A stretch of DNA of 64,000 bases from Sphingomonas yabuuchiae (GCF_014199595.1 NZ_JACHNX010000009.1:1-64000), one strand, 5' to 3'. Positions 1 to 9,051 are shown, numbered from the stretch's first letter. Notes: generated by a model from the sequence alone, not told the origin. Made by a program: numbers and translations.

Positions 1-3
1 CCA

Positions 4-25
4 CCGCCCGCTGGTCAGCGGGCGG
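4..25. terminator. Perfect 9-bp hairpin at the window edge
   Basis: CCGCCCGCT and AGCGGGCGG pair around a GGTC loop. No T-tract follows on either strand, so it is only a terminator-like hairpin, perhaps ending a gene that lies left of the window. Confidence 0.4.
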
Positions 26-327
26 GGCCGCTGACACCCAGCCAATCCGAAATACCCGCCCAGTTCACTGCAATCGGGTTTTGCAATGATCTCCTGAAGG
101 GGAGGGGTGGAACCATCTCGGGCCAGTAGAATCTCGGCGCTATCTTCACGAAACGCCGGGTGCGCATCCTCCCACTCCATTCCGCCTGAGTGCAATGGAA
201 GGCCACGCCTCGCCGACCCCACGCAATCAATCCTGGCCCCCGTCACCCCACACCACTAAGCTCTCCTCACAATCGCGAGGATACCGGCGCCCATGCCGGA
301 CTCGTGACCGGAGTGGAGGATGCCCGC
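26..327. other. Intergenic, no convincing gene
   Basis: This stretch upstream of the dienelactone hydrolase holds only a short arginine-rich minus-strand reading frame with no recognisable family and no good start. A GGAG-rich ribosome site (gagtggagga) sits just before the ATG at 328. No clear promoter was seen. Confidence 0.4.
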
Positions 328-1224
328 ATGACCGATATCCCCCCGACTGAATCGCTGCGCGACCGCGCGGTGCGTATCTATGACGCCTTCACCCATGAGC
401 ATCACGACCGCCGCACCCTCCTGCGCCAGATGACCGCGCTGGCCGGATCGGTCGCCGCCGCCGAGGCGCTGATCCTGGGTATCTCCGCCAGTCCCGCCGC
501 TGCCGCACAGACCGACCCCCGTGATATCCGGCTGCGTATCGACCGTCGCGAGGGGATGGAGGCGGGTGCGCGCTCGGCCGCCTATCTCGCCAGTCCCAAG
601 GGCGTGAAGAAGCGGCTCGGCACGGTGCTGGTCATCCATGAGAATCGCGGCCTTACCCCGCATATCGAGGATGTCGCGCGGCGCATCGCGTTAGCCGGGT
701 TCCATGCGATCGCGCCCGATCTGTTAGCCCCGCAGGGCGGCACACCGGCGGATGAGGATCGCGCGCGAACGCTGATCGGCACGCTCGACTATGATCTGGC
801 GCTGGCCCAGGCGCGGGCGATGATGGGACATGCCGCCACCGACAAGACGGGCACCGGCCGCGTCGGCGCGGTCGGCTTTTGCTGGGGCGGGGCGTTCGTC
901 AACCGGCTGGCGGTGGCGGCAGGCCCGGCGCTGTCGGCGGGCGTGGCCTATTACGGCCCTGCACCTAGCCCCGGCGAAGCGGCGAAGGTCCAGTCGCCGC
1001 TGATGCTGCATTATGCGGGCAAGGATGCGCGCGTGAATGCGACTGGCGAGCCCTGGGTCGCGGCATTGAAGGCGGCGGGGCGGCCGGTCGAGGCCTTTAC
1101 CTATCCGGGCGTCGACCATGCCTTCAACAACGACAGCTCCGCCGAGCGCTATAATGCGGCGGCGGCGGCCCAGGCCTGGTCGCGGACCATCGCCTTTCTG
1201 CACCGCCATCTCGACCGCGCCTGA
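328..1224 (+). CDS. Dienelactone hydrolase family protein, probably exported
   Basis: A 298-residue alpha/beta hydrolase of the dienelactone hydrolase family, whose members hydrolyse cyclic esters or lactones through a Cys-His-Asp triad. The nucleophile elbow GFCWGG places Cys185. Asp233 (GKDARVN) and His264 (GVDHAF) complete the triad, and Glu105 in HENRG matches the conserved glutamate that activates the cysteine. Residues 27-60 (DRRTLLRQM, then an Ala-rich hydrophobic run ending ASPAAAA) look like a twin-arginine signal, so export is inferred. The ATG at 328 was chosen over an upstream in-frame start at 190 because it follows a GGAG-rich site and begins at the family-like region. A GST gene follows 31 bp downstream. 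The natural substrate is unknown. Confidence 0.85.
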   Translation: MTDIPPTESLRDRAVRIYDAFTHEHHDRRTLLRQMTALAGSVAAAEALILGISASPAAAAQTDPRDIRLRIDRREGMEAGARSAAYLASPKGVKKRLGTVLVIHENRGLTPHIEDVARRIALAGFHAIAPDLLAPQGGTPADEDRARTLIGTLDYDLALAQARAMMGHAATDKTGTGRVGAVGFCWGGAFVNRLAVAAGPALSAGVAYYGPAPSPGEAAKVQSPLMLHYAGKDARVNATGEPWVAALKAAGRPVEAFTYPGVDHAFNNDSSAERYNAAAAAQAWSRTIAFLHRHLDRA

Positions 1225-1255
1225 CTTTGCCCCTCACATCGCCTTGGAGAGCCTG

Positions 1256-1876
1256 ATGACCGCCGACCTGACGTTGTACACCAATCCCCAGTCGCGGGGC
1301 CGCATCGCCCGCTGGATGCTCGAGGAGACGGGGGCGACCTATGACACGGTCGTGCTGGATTACGAGACGACGATGATCGCACCTGACTATCGCGCGATCA
1401 ATCCGATGATGAAGGTGCCCGCCATCGTCCATCGCGGCCAGGTGGTGACGGAGACGGCGGCGATCTGCGCCTATCTGGCGGAAGCCTTTCCCGATGCCGA
1501 ACTGTCGCCCTTGCCGCCGGAGCAGGCACGTTATTATCGCTGGCTGTTCTTCGCGGCGGGGCCGCTGGAGGCCGCGATCACCAATCGCGCGATGGGCGTG
1601 GAGCCGACCGCCGAGCAACAGCGTATGGCGGGCTATGGCGATTTCGACCGGGCCGTGGGCGTCGTCGGCGCGGCGGTGGCCGAGCATCCCTATATCACCG
1701 GCGAGCGCTTCACGGCGGCGGATGTCTATCTGGGGTCGCAGTTGATGTGGTTCACCCAGTTCGGGCTGATCCCCAAGACCGATGCGATCATGGCCTATAT
1801 CGGTCGCTTGCAGGATCGTCCCGCGCATCGGCGTGCCACCGCGCTGGACGAAGGCAAAAGCTCGGAAGACGCCTGA
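1256..1876 (+). CDS. Glutathione S-transferase family protein
   Basis: A 206-residue cytosolic GST that would conjugate glutathione to electrophiles or reduce peroxides. The N-terminal thioredoxin-like half has NPQSRG, where Ser13 is the likely glutathione-activating residue, the cis-proline loop KVPAIV and the glutathione-binding ETAAI. The C-terminal half is all-helical with the family's N-capping FTAADVYLG segment. The ATG at 1256 is preferred over an upstream in-frame start inside the previous gene, because it begins directly at the first beta strand. It probably shares a transcript with the dienelactone hydrolase 31 bp upstream. A glutathione reductase lies nearby on the other strand. 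The substrate cannot be told from sequence. Confidence 0.9.
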   Translation: MTADLTLYTNPQSRGRIARWMLEETGATYDTVVLDYETTMIAPDYRAINPMMKVPAIVHRGQVVTETAAICAYLAEAFPDAELSPLPPEQARYYRWLFFAAGPLEAAITNRAMGVEPTAEQQRMAGYGDFDRAVGVVGAAVAEHPYITGERFTAADVYLGSQLMWFTQFGLIPKTDAIMAYIGRLQDRPAHRRATALDEGKSSEDA

Positions 1877-1879
1877 CGA

Positions 1880-2044
1880 TCAGACCGAAGAGGCGGCTCC
1901 CGCCTGCTGATGGGCGTTGCGCAGCATTTCGAGCCCGGCGGCGATGTGGTTGCCCGCCAGCGGCTGGTTCAACGCATCGGCGCCGTCCATCGCGGCCTTT
2001 GCGAAGGCGATGACCTGCTCGAAAGTAACGCCATGCTCACTCAT
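1880..2044 (-). CDS. Small hypothetical protein
   Basis: A protein of about 54 residues starting MSEHGVTFEQV and rich in Ala and Gly, with a predicted two-helix pattern. An upstream in-frame ATG at 2062 would add six residues. It ends 3 bp from the convergent GST gene. No family was recognised. Codon use looks like that of its neighbours (G/C third positions), which supports a real small gene, but it could be a chance frame. Confidence 0.5.
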   Translation of the reverse strand: MSEHGVTFEQVIAFAKAAMDGADALNQPLAGNHIAAGLEMLRNAHQQAGAASSV

Positions 2045-2166
2045 CTTCGGTTCCATTTCCACCGCAACGCCTCTGTTCCAACGTCCTAGCGACTCGACGT
2101 GAACATATCCTAAACCGCAATAACATTTAGCGCGATATGCAAATAAGGATGGTCTGCCTCTGGACT

Positions 2167-2191
2167 GCCCCCCGGTGGGACACCGGGGGGC
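2167..2191. terminator. 11-bp perfect hairpin after gor
   Basis: GCCCCCCGGTG and CACCGGGGGGC pair around GGA, 10 bp past the gor stop. There is no T-run, so it is a strong stem without the U-tract of an intrinsic terminator. Confidence 0.55.
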
Positions 2192-2201
2192 AACCGAGCC
2201 T

Positions 2202-3551
2202 TCAGCGCATCAGCACCAGTTCCTCCGACATGGTCGGATGCAGCGCCACGGTGGCGTCGAACTGCGCCTTGGTCAGGCCGGCCTTCACCGCGATGGCGGC
2301 GGCTTGGAGGATTTCGGGCACGTCGGGACCGATCATGTGCAGCCCGACCACGCGGCCGGTGTCGCCGTCGCACACCATCTTGTAGAGCGCGCGTTCCTCA
2401 CGGCCTGCCAGCACATTCTTCATCGGGCGGAAGTCGGAGGTGTAGACCCGCACCGATCCCAGCGTCTGCTTCGCCTGTGCCTCGGTCATGCCGACGCCCG
2501 CCATCGGCGGATGGCTGAACACGGCGGCCGGGATGCAGTCATAGTCGACGCGGGTCGGCTTATTGCCGAACACCGTATCGGCAAAGGCCTGTCCCTCGCG
2601 GATGGCGACGGGGGTCAGCTGGACTCGGTTGGTCACGTCGCCCACCGCATAGATGCTGGGACAGGTCGAGCGATTGTCCTCGTCCACCTTGATCGCGCCA
2701 TGATCGTCGAGCTCGACGCCCGCCGTCTCCAGCCCCAGGCCATGGGTATTGGGCAGGCGGCCGGTCGCGAACATCACCAGGTCGACGATCATCGGCTCGT
2801 GGTTGGACATGGATACCTTCAGGCAGCCATCGTCCATCTTCTCGATCCCTTCGAACGTCGCGTCGAAGCGGAACTCGATGCCCTTCATCATGGAAATCTG
2901 GAGCAACCGGTCACGGATCGTCAGGTCATAGCCGCGCAGGATATCCTTGCTGCGGTTGATCAGCGTGACGTGGGCGCCGAACTGGTGGAACACGCCCGCA
3001 AATTCATTGGCGATATAGCCCGCACCCGCGATCAGCACGCGTTTGGGGATCGCGTCGAGATGGAACGCCTCGTTGGAGGTGATGCCATGCTCATGGCCGG
3101 GGCAGGAGGGGACGGCCGGATGCGCGCCGACCGCGATCAGGATACGCTCGGCGGTCTTCTCGGTCCCGTCGGCCAGGCGGACGCTGTTCGGGCCGGTGAC
3201 GACGGCACGCTGGTCGATGATCTCGACATTGTGGCTTTCCAGCGTCTTCTTGTACGCACCGTTCAGTCGGTCGACCTCCGACAGGACATTGTCGCGCAGC
3301 GTTTCCCACGAAAACTCGCAGTCGCTCGGCACCTGCCAGCCGAAGCGGCGGGCGTCCTTCAGATCCTCGGCGAAATGCGCGCCGTAGACGAGCAGCTTCT
3401 TCGGGACACAGCCGCGAATGACGCAGGTGCCGCCGACGCGATATTCCTCGGCCACCGCCACGCGCGCACCATGCGCCGCCGCGACCCGCGAGGCGCGCGT
3501 GCCGCCCGAACCCGCCCCGATGACGAACAGGTCATAGTCATAGTCAGCCAT
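2202..3551 (-). CDS. gor: Glutathione-disulfide reductase
   Basis: A 449-residue FAD/NADPH flavoprotein that reduces glutathione disulfide in the cytoplasm. The N-terminal FAD Rossmann motif is VIGAGSGGTRA. The redox-active cysteines are Cys43 and Cys48 in the family signature GGTCVIRGC. The NADPH domain follows with GAGYIANEFAG, then the second FAD signature YAVGDVTNRVQLTP. The dimerisation domain ends in HPTMSEE, which supplies His438 and Glu443 for the active site of the partner subunit. Length is normal for GR (about 450). It stands alone between a small gene and pgi. Glutathione reductase is preferred over mercuric or trypanothione reductase because there is no N-terminal HMA domain and the spacing matches GR. 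Confidence 0.95.
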   Translation of the reverse strand: MADYDYDLFVIGAGSGGTRASRVAAAHGARVAVAEEYRVGGTCVIRGCVPKKLLVYGAHFAEDLKDARRFGWQVPSDCEFSWETLRDNVLSEVDRLNGAYKKTLESHNVEIIDQRAVVTGPNSVRLADGTEKTAERILIAVGAHPAVPSCPGHEHGITSNEAFHLDAIPKRVLIAGAGYIANEFAGVFHQFGAHVTLINRSKDILRGYDLTIRDRLLQISMMKGIEFRFDATFEGIEKMDDGCLKVSMSNHEPMIVDLVMFATGRLPNTHGLGLETAGVELDDHGAIKVDEDNRSTCPSIYAVGDVTNRVQLTPVAIREGQAFADTVFGNKPTRVDYDCIPAAVFSHPPMAGVGMTEAQAKQTLGSVRVYTSDFRPMKNVLAGREERALYKMVCDGDTGRVVGLHMIGPDVPEILQAAAIAVKAGLTKAQFDATVALHPTMSEELVLMR

Positions 3552-3611
3552 GGGATCGGTTTCTCCGGGAAGTCAGAAAGCGCGGGTGTGCAGCCCGCCT
3601 AAAAGCACAAC

Positions 3612-3642
3612 GGGGGACGCCGAGCCAAGTTCAGCGTCCCCC
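3612..3642 (-). terminator. Probable pgi terminator
   Basis: GGGGGACGC and GCGTCCCCC form a 9-bp stem with a 13-nt loop. On the minus strand it is followed by GTTGTGCTTTT. It lies beyond repeat B1 and downstream of pgi, upstream of gor. Confidence 0.5.
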
Positions 3643-3663
3643 TGACAGTGATCGGAAACTTCA

Positions 3664-3795
3664 ATTCCTCCCCAAGCACAGCTTGGGGAGGGGGACCGCG
3701 CCCGCGGGGCGTGGTGGAGGGGCTGGAACGCTCGCTGGCGGTGACACCCCTCCGTCATCGCTACGCGATGCCACCTCCCCTTGTAGGGGAGGATC
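3664..3795. repeat. Palindromic intergenic repeat, family B, copy 1
   Basis: Starts TCCTCCCCAAGC and ends GTAGGGGAGGA, with inner arms ggtggaggggctgg and cccctccgtcatcgc. It fills the gap between pgi and gor. Confidence 0.7.
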
Positions 3796-3796
3796 G

Positions 3797-5290
3797 TTAC
3801 TCCCCAAACGCCCGCTTGATCAGATCCTCGGTCGAGGGATCGAAATCCTGCCCGCCCTGGTCGGCGGCCTTGGCCATTTCCTTGCCCAGCTCGACGCCGA
3901 ACTGGTCGAAGCTGTTGATGCCCAGCAGCACGCCGTTCACGAACACGCGATGCTCGTAAAAGGCGATCAGCGCGCCCAGCGTGCGCGGGTCGAGCGTGTC
4001 GAGCAGGATGGTCGAGGACGGACGATCGCCCGAATAGCTGCGCGCGGGATCGTCGACCGTCTTGCCCTTCATCAGCGCCGCACCCTGCGCAAAGGCGTTG
4101 AGCAGCAGCTGGCGGTGATGATCGTCGCTCAGCACATCGCCCGGCTCGATGACCGCGATGAACTCGACGGGGACGAGGTGCGTGCCCTGGTGGAGCAGCT
4201 GGAACACCGCATGCTGCGCATCGGTGCCGACCCCGCCCCAGGTGATCGCGGCGGTCGGCCGTCCGACGGGCTGGCCGTCGACGGTCACGCCCTTGCCGTT
4301 CGACTCCATCTCCAGCTGCTGGAGATAGGAGGGGAGCAGGCGCAGGCGCTCGTCATAGGCGAAGGGCGCGCGCGTCTCGGCATGGCGGACCTGGGTGTAA
4401 TAGAGGTCGGCAAAGGCGGCGAGCGCGGGGGCGTTCTGCGCCAGGTCGGTCAGGCGGAAATGGCGGTCCATCTCGGCCGCGCCTTCCAGCAGTTCCTCGA
4501 ACGCGTCCCAGCCCAAGCCCAGCGCCGCCGGGAAGCCGATCGTCGACCAGAGCGAGTAACGGCCGCCGACCGATTCGGCGAACGGCAGGATGCGCGTCTC
4601 GTCGACGCCCCATTCAACCGCCTTTTCGGGATTGGCGGTCAGCGCGATGACCTTGCCATAAGGGTCCTCGACGCCGCTCTCGGTCATCCACTGAAGCGCC
4701 GAGGTGGCGTTCAGCATCGTCTCGGTGGTGGTGAAGGTCTTGGATGCAACGACCAGCAGCGTGGCGGCGGGGTCGAAGCGCTTGAACACTTCCTCCAGCG
4801 CGACGCCGTCGACGTTCGACACGATCGCCACGTCATAACGGTCGCTGTCGCGGCCCAGCGCGTCGACCAGCAGGTCGGGGCCCAGCGCCGAGCCGCCGAT
4901 GCCGATGTGCAGGACATGGCGGATCGGCCCGAGCGCTTCCGCCTCGATCGCGTCGATCAGCGCGCGCATCCGGGCGTGCGACTGGCGCGCCACGGCAACG
5001 CTCTCGGGATTGCCCTCGCCACGCTCGGCGGTGTGCTCGACCGCGCGGCCTTCGGTGACGTTGACGACCTCGCCCCCGAACAGCGCGTCACGCTTGGCGG
5101 CCAGCCCGCTCGCCTTGGCGAGGTCGGCGAAGGCGGCGACGGCCTCGCGGGTCAGATGGGTCTTGGACCAGTCGAAATGGATACCCGCCACATCCAGGCT
5201 GAGCGAGGCCAGCCGGTTGGGATCATTCGCGAAAAGATCGAGAAGCGGGGTCTGCGGGAGCGATTCGATCGTCGACCAGTCGGCAGCCAT
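3797..5290 (-). CDS. pgi: Glucose-6-phosphate isomerase
   Basis: A 497-residue cytosolic enzyme that interconverts glucose 6-phosphate and fructose 6-phosphate in upper sugar metabolism. The sugar-phosphate binding loop GIGGSALGP and the PGI signature around ESVGGRYSLWS are present, and the second signature QFGVELGKEMA is near the C-terminus. The ATG at 5290 was chosen because GGAAGGAA precedes it at good spacing. The longer frame upstream (to 5590) reads an Arg/Ser-rich shadow of the acetyltransferase gene. It appears monocistronic, with a hairpin and repeat B1 downstream. The length is shorter than the 549-residue E. coli enzyme, as is usual for sphingomonads. Confidence 0.95.
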   Translation of the reverse strand: MAADWSTIESLPQTPLLDLFANDPNRLASLSLDVAGIHFDWSKTHLTREAVAAFADLAKASGLAAKRDALFGGEVVNVTEGRAVEHTAERGEGNPESVAVARQSHARMRALIDAIEAEALGPIRHVLHIGIGGSALGPDLLVDALGRDSDRYDVAIVSNVDGVALEEVFKRFDPAATLLVVASKTFTTTETMLNATSALQWMTESGVEDPYGKVIALTANPEKAVEWGVDETRILPFAESVGGRYSLWSTIGFPAALGLGWDAFEELLEGAAEMDRHFRLTDLAQNAPALAAFADLYYTQVRHAETRAPFAYDERLRLLPSYLQQLEMESNGKGVTVDGQPVGRPTAAITWGGVGTDAQHAVFQLLHQGTHLVPVEFIAVIEPGDVLSDDHHRQLLLNAFAQGAALMKGKTVDDPARSYSGDRPSSTILLDTLDPRTLGALIAFYEHRVFVNGVLLGINSFDQFGVELGKEMAKAADQGGQDFDPSTEDLIKRAFGE

Positions 5291-5396
5291 GATGCCTGTT
5301 CCTTCCTTGCGCATGCCCCGGGGGGCTTCCCTTACGGCGTTAGCCAAAGCGGGTGCGCAAAGCCAAGCCTTAGATTGGTATTGTGTGGCGGGCCGC

Positions 5397-6110
5397 TCAA
5401 CTATGGCACGGAGAGGGCGGTTGGGCGGCGACGATCCATTGCCCATAGAGGCGCAGGCCGCACGCCTTCGCCAGGGTGACGGACGCGATATTGTCGATCT
5501 GGCAGCGATATTGCGGTTCGAGGCCCTGACTTCGTACAAAGTCGAGCATCGCCAGAACGACGGCGCGGGCGGCGCCTTTGCCTCGCGCATCGGGCAGGGT
5601 CAGGACACCCAGATCGGTAAACGGGCTGTTCTCCCACAGCATTGCACTGGCCGCGCTGATCAGCCGATCGCCATCGAAGCAGCCGAAGACGGCCCAATGA
5701 TCCCATTCGACAAACGCATCCTCGTGGTCAGCCTCGGGCGCTTCATGATGAAAGATGTCGAAGGCGCTGCGGTCGTCCGGCGTCAGCTTGCGTACCGACC
5801 GCGCGGGCGTGGGGATGGGCCCGTCCTCGGGCAGGTAGAACAGATGGTCGGGATCGTGGAAGGTGATGCCGGACCGGATCAGCGCTGTTTTCTGGTCCTC
5901 GATCGACAATGACGTTGACGCGAGTTGTCCAAGACACGCTGCGAGTTCGGGGCGGACCGTCATCCGCGAGGGGGCACCGTCCCTTGTCAGGATCATGGCG
6001 GGCCGCTTGTGCGACAGGGAAGGATTGACCGTACAGCTTTCCGGACCCAGCGCATCGCCTGCGAACTGCGCCTGCCAATATTCCGGAATACGTGGCGAAA
6101 AGTCCGTCAT
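5397..6110 (-). CDS. GNAT family N-acetyltransferase
   Basis: A 237-residue protein whose C-terminal half (about 120-235) carries a GNAT fold: TLPDARGKGAAR matches the acetyl-CoA pyrophosphate loop (R-x-x-G-x-A), followed by a helix and an N-x-x-S-x-x-L-A-x-x-x-G segment (NIASVTLAKACG). The first ~100 residues look like an N-terminal extension seen in GNATs of the YitI/ribosomal type. The start at 6110 (MTDFSPRIPEYW) is inferred from where protein-like composition begins. The upstream extension overlaps the next GNAT gene. It lies 32 bp after that gene on the same strand. The substrate is unknown. Confidence 0.75.
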   Translation of the reverse strand: MTDFSPRIPEYWQAQFAGDALGPESCTVNPSLSHKRPAMILTRDGAPSRMTVRPELAACLGQLASTSLSIEDQKTALIRSGITFHDPDHLFYLPEDGPIPTPARSVRKLTPDDRSAFDIFHHEAPEADHEDAFVEWDHWAVFGCFDGDRLISAASAMLWENSPFTDLGVLTLPDARGKGAARAVVLAMLDFVRSQGLEPQYRCQIDNIASVTLAKACGLRLYGQWIVAAQPPSPCHS

Positions 6111-6142
6111 CCTGTCAGCTTCCGCGCAAGCGTGGGTCGGCC

Positions 6143-6733
6143 CTACCGATGCTTTACCGCCACCGGATCGCGGACCACGCCGACATCGGTGAAGCGCTTC
6201 GGTTCGGCGGGATGCGCCGCCGGTTCGGCGAGTTCGCGCTGCCAATAGCCGACATCGATCCAGCGGCCATGCTTGTGGCCGACCTCGCGGAAGACGCCTG
6301 CGCGGCGGAAGCCGACGGCTTCGTGCAGCTTGATCGAGCCGTCATTGGGCAGCGCGATCACGCCCATCGCCTGGGTGAAGCCTTGCGCGGTCAGCGTGTC
6401 GACCAGCGCCTCGTACAACAGCCGCCCGATGCCCGAACGCTGCGACACGTCGGCGACATAGATGGTCGTCTCCACCACCCAGCGATAGGCCTCGCGCTCG
6501 CGGAAGCGCGCGGCATAGGCATAGCCGATCACGGCGTCTTCGCGGCCCTCTTCATCGGCCAGCGTCGCGACGATCCAGGGATAGAGGCCGTCCGCCCCCT
6601 CCATCCGCGCACGCATCGTGTCCGCGTCGGGGGCCTGGGTCTCGAAGGAGACGACGCCCGCCAGCACATGCGGCGCATAGATGGCGGCGATGGCTGCTGC
6701 GTCATCGGGGCGGGCGGCGCGGATGGCGATCAT
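6143..6733 (-). CDS. GNAT acetyltransferase, phosphinothricin/methionine sulfone type
   Basis: A 196-residue member of the Pat/Bar/MnaT group, which acetylates phosphinothricin-like glutamate analogues or methionine derivatives. It shows IRAARPDDAAAIAAIYAPHV at the N-terminus, the SFET segment common to this group, and the acetyl-CoA loop QRSGIGRLLYEAL followed by ALPNDGSIKLHEAVGF. The ATG at 6733 begins directly at the family N-terminus. The longer frame to 6862 runs into intergenic repeat A1. Native Pat-like enzymes in soil bacteria usually act on natural metabolites, so herbicide resistance should not be assumed. It is co-oriented with the second GNAT gene. Confidence 0.85.
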   Translation of the reverse strand: MIAIRAARPDDAAAIAAIYAPHVLAGVVSFETQAPDADTMRARMEGADGLYPWIVATLADEEGREDAVIGYAYAARFREREAYRWVVETTIYVADVSQRSGIGRLLYEALVDTLTAQGFTQAMGVIALPNDGSIKLHEAVGFRRAGVFREVGHKHGRWIDVGYWQRELAEPAAHPAEPKRFTDVGVVRDPVAVKHR

Positions 6734-6831
6734 GGGGGTAGCGTCTCCTGAAACGATGGGCCTGCGTAGCGCGGGGATGTGCGGTTCGGAAGGGGCCAAC
6801 GTTGTGCGCCCCTTCGCGACACAATCCCCCT

Positions 6832-6923
6832 TCCGTTCGCACTGAGCTAAGTCGAAGTGCACGTCCCGTGCTATCCTCCCCGGGGAATCCCTTGGCCTTC
6901 GACTTCGCTCAGGCTGAACGGAG
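6832..6923. repeat. REP-like inverted pair, family A, copy 1
   Basis: Left arm CCGTTCGCACTGAGCTAAGT, right arm CTTCGACTTCGCTCAGGCTG, in opposite orientation. It lies between the Pat-like gene and sppA. Confidence 0.7.
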
Positions 6924-6934
6924 GGGGGATCCGC

Positions 6935-8896
6935 TCAGAGCCCCAAGCGCGCGATCAGCAGGTCGAGCAGCCGCTCGTCGCTGGCCGAGCCCACCGGGCC
7001 CAGCGCACCGCATTCCAGGCACTTCGCCTGCACTGACCCGCCCCGCGCCAGCCGCGCGACATCGCCCAGCGCGCGGGCCGCGACGGCGCGGCGTTCGGCC
7101 GCCGCGATGGCGAAGACGTCGCCGCCCTGCTGGCCGTCATCGTCGCTGTCGAACCCTTCGGCCAGCACTGCCGCAAAGCCCGGCTTCTTCTCCAGATATT
7201 CCGGATAGACCTTGGCCGGGTCCAGCTTGGCGCGGCGCGCGGCCTCGGCAATGGCGTCGGACAGGGTGCCGAAGCCGTCGACCAGCCCGATCTGGCGCGC
7301 GGTGCCACCGTCCCACACACGACCCTGCGCGATGGTGTCGACCTTTTCCGGCGTCATGTGGCGCGCCTCAGCGACGCGGGTCAGGAACTGGCGATAGCCA
7401 TTCTCGATTCCCGCCTGCAGGATGGAGTCGAGCATCGGCGTCGTGCCGCCCAGCACGTCGGGCTGGCCGGTCAGCGGCGTGGTCTTCACCCCGTCGGTGG
7501 TCACGCCGATCTTGGCCAGCGTATTCTCGAAGGTCGGGATGATGCCGAAAATGCCGATCGACCCGGTGATCGTGCCCGGCTCGGCGAAGATCAGGTCGGC
7601 CGGGGTCGAGACCCAGTAACCGCCCGACGCCGCCAGGCCGCCCATCGAGACGATGACGGGCAGCTTCTGCCGCTTGGCCTCCAGGATCGCTTGGCGAATC
7701 TGCTCGGAGGCCAGCACCGAGCCGCCCGGCGAATCGACGCGCACGACCAGCGCCTTCAGGTTCTTCTTGGCCAGGCCGTCGAGCAGCGCCTTGGACACCG
7801 TCTCGCCCGCGGCGGTGCCGGGACCGGCCTCGCCATCGACGATATTGCCCGCGATGGTCAGCACGCCGATCGCATCGCCCTTGGTCGGCAACGGATTGGC
7901 GCGCACCCAGGAGGCGTAGGAGATGGTACGGAACGACCCGGCAGGCTTGTTCGCCTCCGCTCCGGCGATCTGGGCGACGCGCTTGCCGAAGGCCAGCTTG
8001 TCGCCCAGCTTGTCGACCAGCCCCGCCTTCAGATTGGCGTCGGCGATGCTGCCGTTGGACGCCAGCACGGCGCGGTCGGGCTGGGTCAGGAAGGCGTCGA
8101 TCTGCGCCTTGGGCCGCGCCTTGGCCACGGCCTCGCGCCACTGGGCGAACAGCGTGCCGTACAGCGCCTGCGACGCGGCGCGCGCATCGGGGCTCTGGTC
8201 GCTGCGGATATAGGGCTCGACGAAGGATTTGAACTTGCCGACGCGGTAGACATGGGTGGTGACGCCCAGCTTGTCGATCAGGCCCTTGTAATAGAGCTGG
8301 TTGCCGCCCGGCCCGGTGAACAGCGTGCCGCCCAGTGGATTGACCCAGACCTCGCTGGCGTTTGCGGCCAGGCGATAGGCGCCGTCGGTATAGGCGGTGG
8401 CATAGGCGAGCACCGGCTTGCCGCCCTTGCGGAAGCGCTGGATCGCGTCGCCGACCTCCTGAAGGGTCGCCGGATAGGCCCCGCCGAACGCGTCCAGATC
8501 GAGGACCAGCACCTTGACCCGGCCATCGTCCTTGGCGGTATCGATCGCGCGGACCAGATCGCGCAGGCGATATTCGTGCGGCACGCTGCGCCCCGACAGC
8601 ATCGCAAGCGGGGCGACCGTTTCGGGCTGTTCGACGATCGGGCCGTCCAGCTTCAGCAGCAGCGCGCCGTCGGTGATCGCCTTGGTCCCCGGCCGGGCGT
8701 TGAGCGCGGCGAAGATCAGGCCGAAGAACAACAGCATCGCGGCCAGCACCAGGAAATCCTTGATGCCGACCAGCAGCCGCCAGGCGCCGCGTACCAGCCG
8801 CCAGCCGCTGCGCCGTCCGGGCTTGCGCCCCGGTCGGCTGAAATCCTGATCGAGCGGGGAGGCGGGGGGAATTGCGTCGGCGCGGGCGTCGGTCAT
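6935..8896 (-). CDS. sppA: Signal peptide peptidase SppA, 67K type
   Basis: A 653-residue inner-membrane serine protease that degrades cleaved signal peptides. A basic N-terminus (residues 21-45) is followed by one membrane segment at about 47-67. Two S49 peptidase domains follow, as in the E. coli 67-kDa type. The catalytic lysine is likely Lys223 in GKFKSFVEP and the serine Ser424 in AASGGYW, with DSPGGSV upstream forming the oxyanion region. The last ~30 residues hold CLEC (Cys626, Cys629), which is odd for SppA and might be a small metal or disulfide site. The gene is divergent from groES and followed by repeat A1. Confidence 0.93.
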   Translation of the reverse strand: MTDARADAIPPASPLDQDFSRPGRKPGRRSGWRLVRGAWRLLVGIKDFLVLAAMLLFFGLIFAALNARPGTKAITDGALLLKLDGPIVEQPETVAPLAMLSGRSVPHEYRLRDLVRAIDTAKDDGRVKVLVLDLDAFGGAYPATLQEVGDAIQRFRKGGKPVLAYATAYTDGAYRLAANASEVWVNPLGGTLFTGPGGNQLYYKGLIDKLGVTTHVYRVGKFKSFVEPYIRSDQSPDARAASQALYGTLFAQWREAVAKARPKAQIDAFLTQPDRAVLASNGSIADANLKAGLVDKLGDKLAFGKRVAQIAGAEANKPAGSFRTISYASWVRANPLPTKGDAIGVLTIAGNIVDGEAGPGTAAGETVSKALLDGLAKKNLKALVVRVDSPGGSVLASEQIRQAILEAKRQKLPVIVSMGGLAASGGYWVSTPADLIFAEPGTITGSIGIFGIIPTFENTLAKIGVTTDGVKTTPLTGQPDVLGGTTPMLDSILQAGIENGYRQFLTRVAEARHMTPEKVDTIAQGRVWDGGTARQIGLVDGFGTLSDAIAEAARRAKLDPAKVYPEYLEKKPGFAAVLAEGFDSDDDGQQGGDVFAIAAAERRAVAARALGDVARLARGGSVQAKCLECGALGPVGSASDERLLDLLIARLGL

Positions 8897-9022
8897 CCCC
8901 TATCGCTACTCCAGCGGGGGATGCTCGGCAATGGTCCGTATTACCGGGCCAATACGCAGCAGGGCCGCCGGAATTTGTTCCCGCGCCTGCCACGGTCCGT
9001 CGAAATTTTTTGGCGATGGGCG

Positions 9023-9051
9023 TTGACGGCCTGAATGCCCGTTCACATATC
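9023..9051 (+). promoter_or_regulatory. Candidate groESL promoter
   Basis: TTGACG (5 of 6 to the sigma-70 -35 consensus) is 17 bp from CATATC, a weak -10. The expected start at about 9058 would fall at the edge of the CIRCE element, the usual arrangement for HrcA repression. A sigma-32 type promoter was not evident. Confidence 0.5.

Noticed and set aside
15..230. Minus-strand 71-codon frame at the window start
   Set aside because: No family, Arg/Trp-rich composition, and it covers only the upstream region of the first gene.
3683..5479. Long open frames opposite pgi and other genes (for example 598 codons)
   Set aside because: They are GC-rich antisense shadows with Arg/Gly/His-rich translations and no known domains; the opposite strand has a clear enzyme.
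6143..6733. Herbicide-resistance gene (bar/pat)
   Set aside because: It is a native chromosomal GNAT of the Pat-like group; no transfer signs and the group acts on several metabolites.
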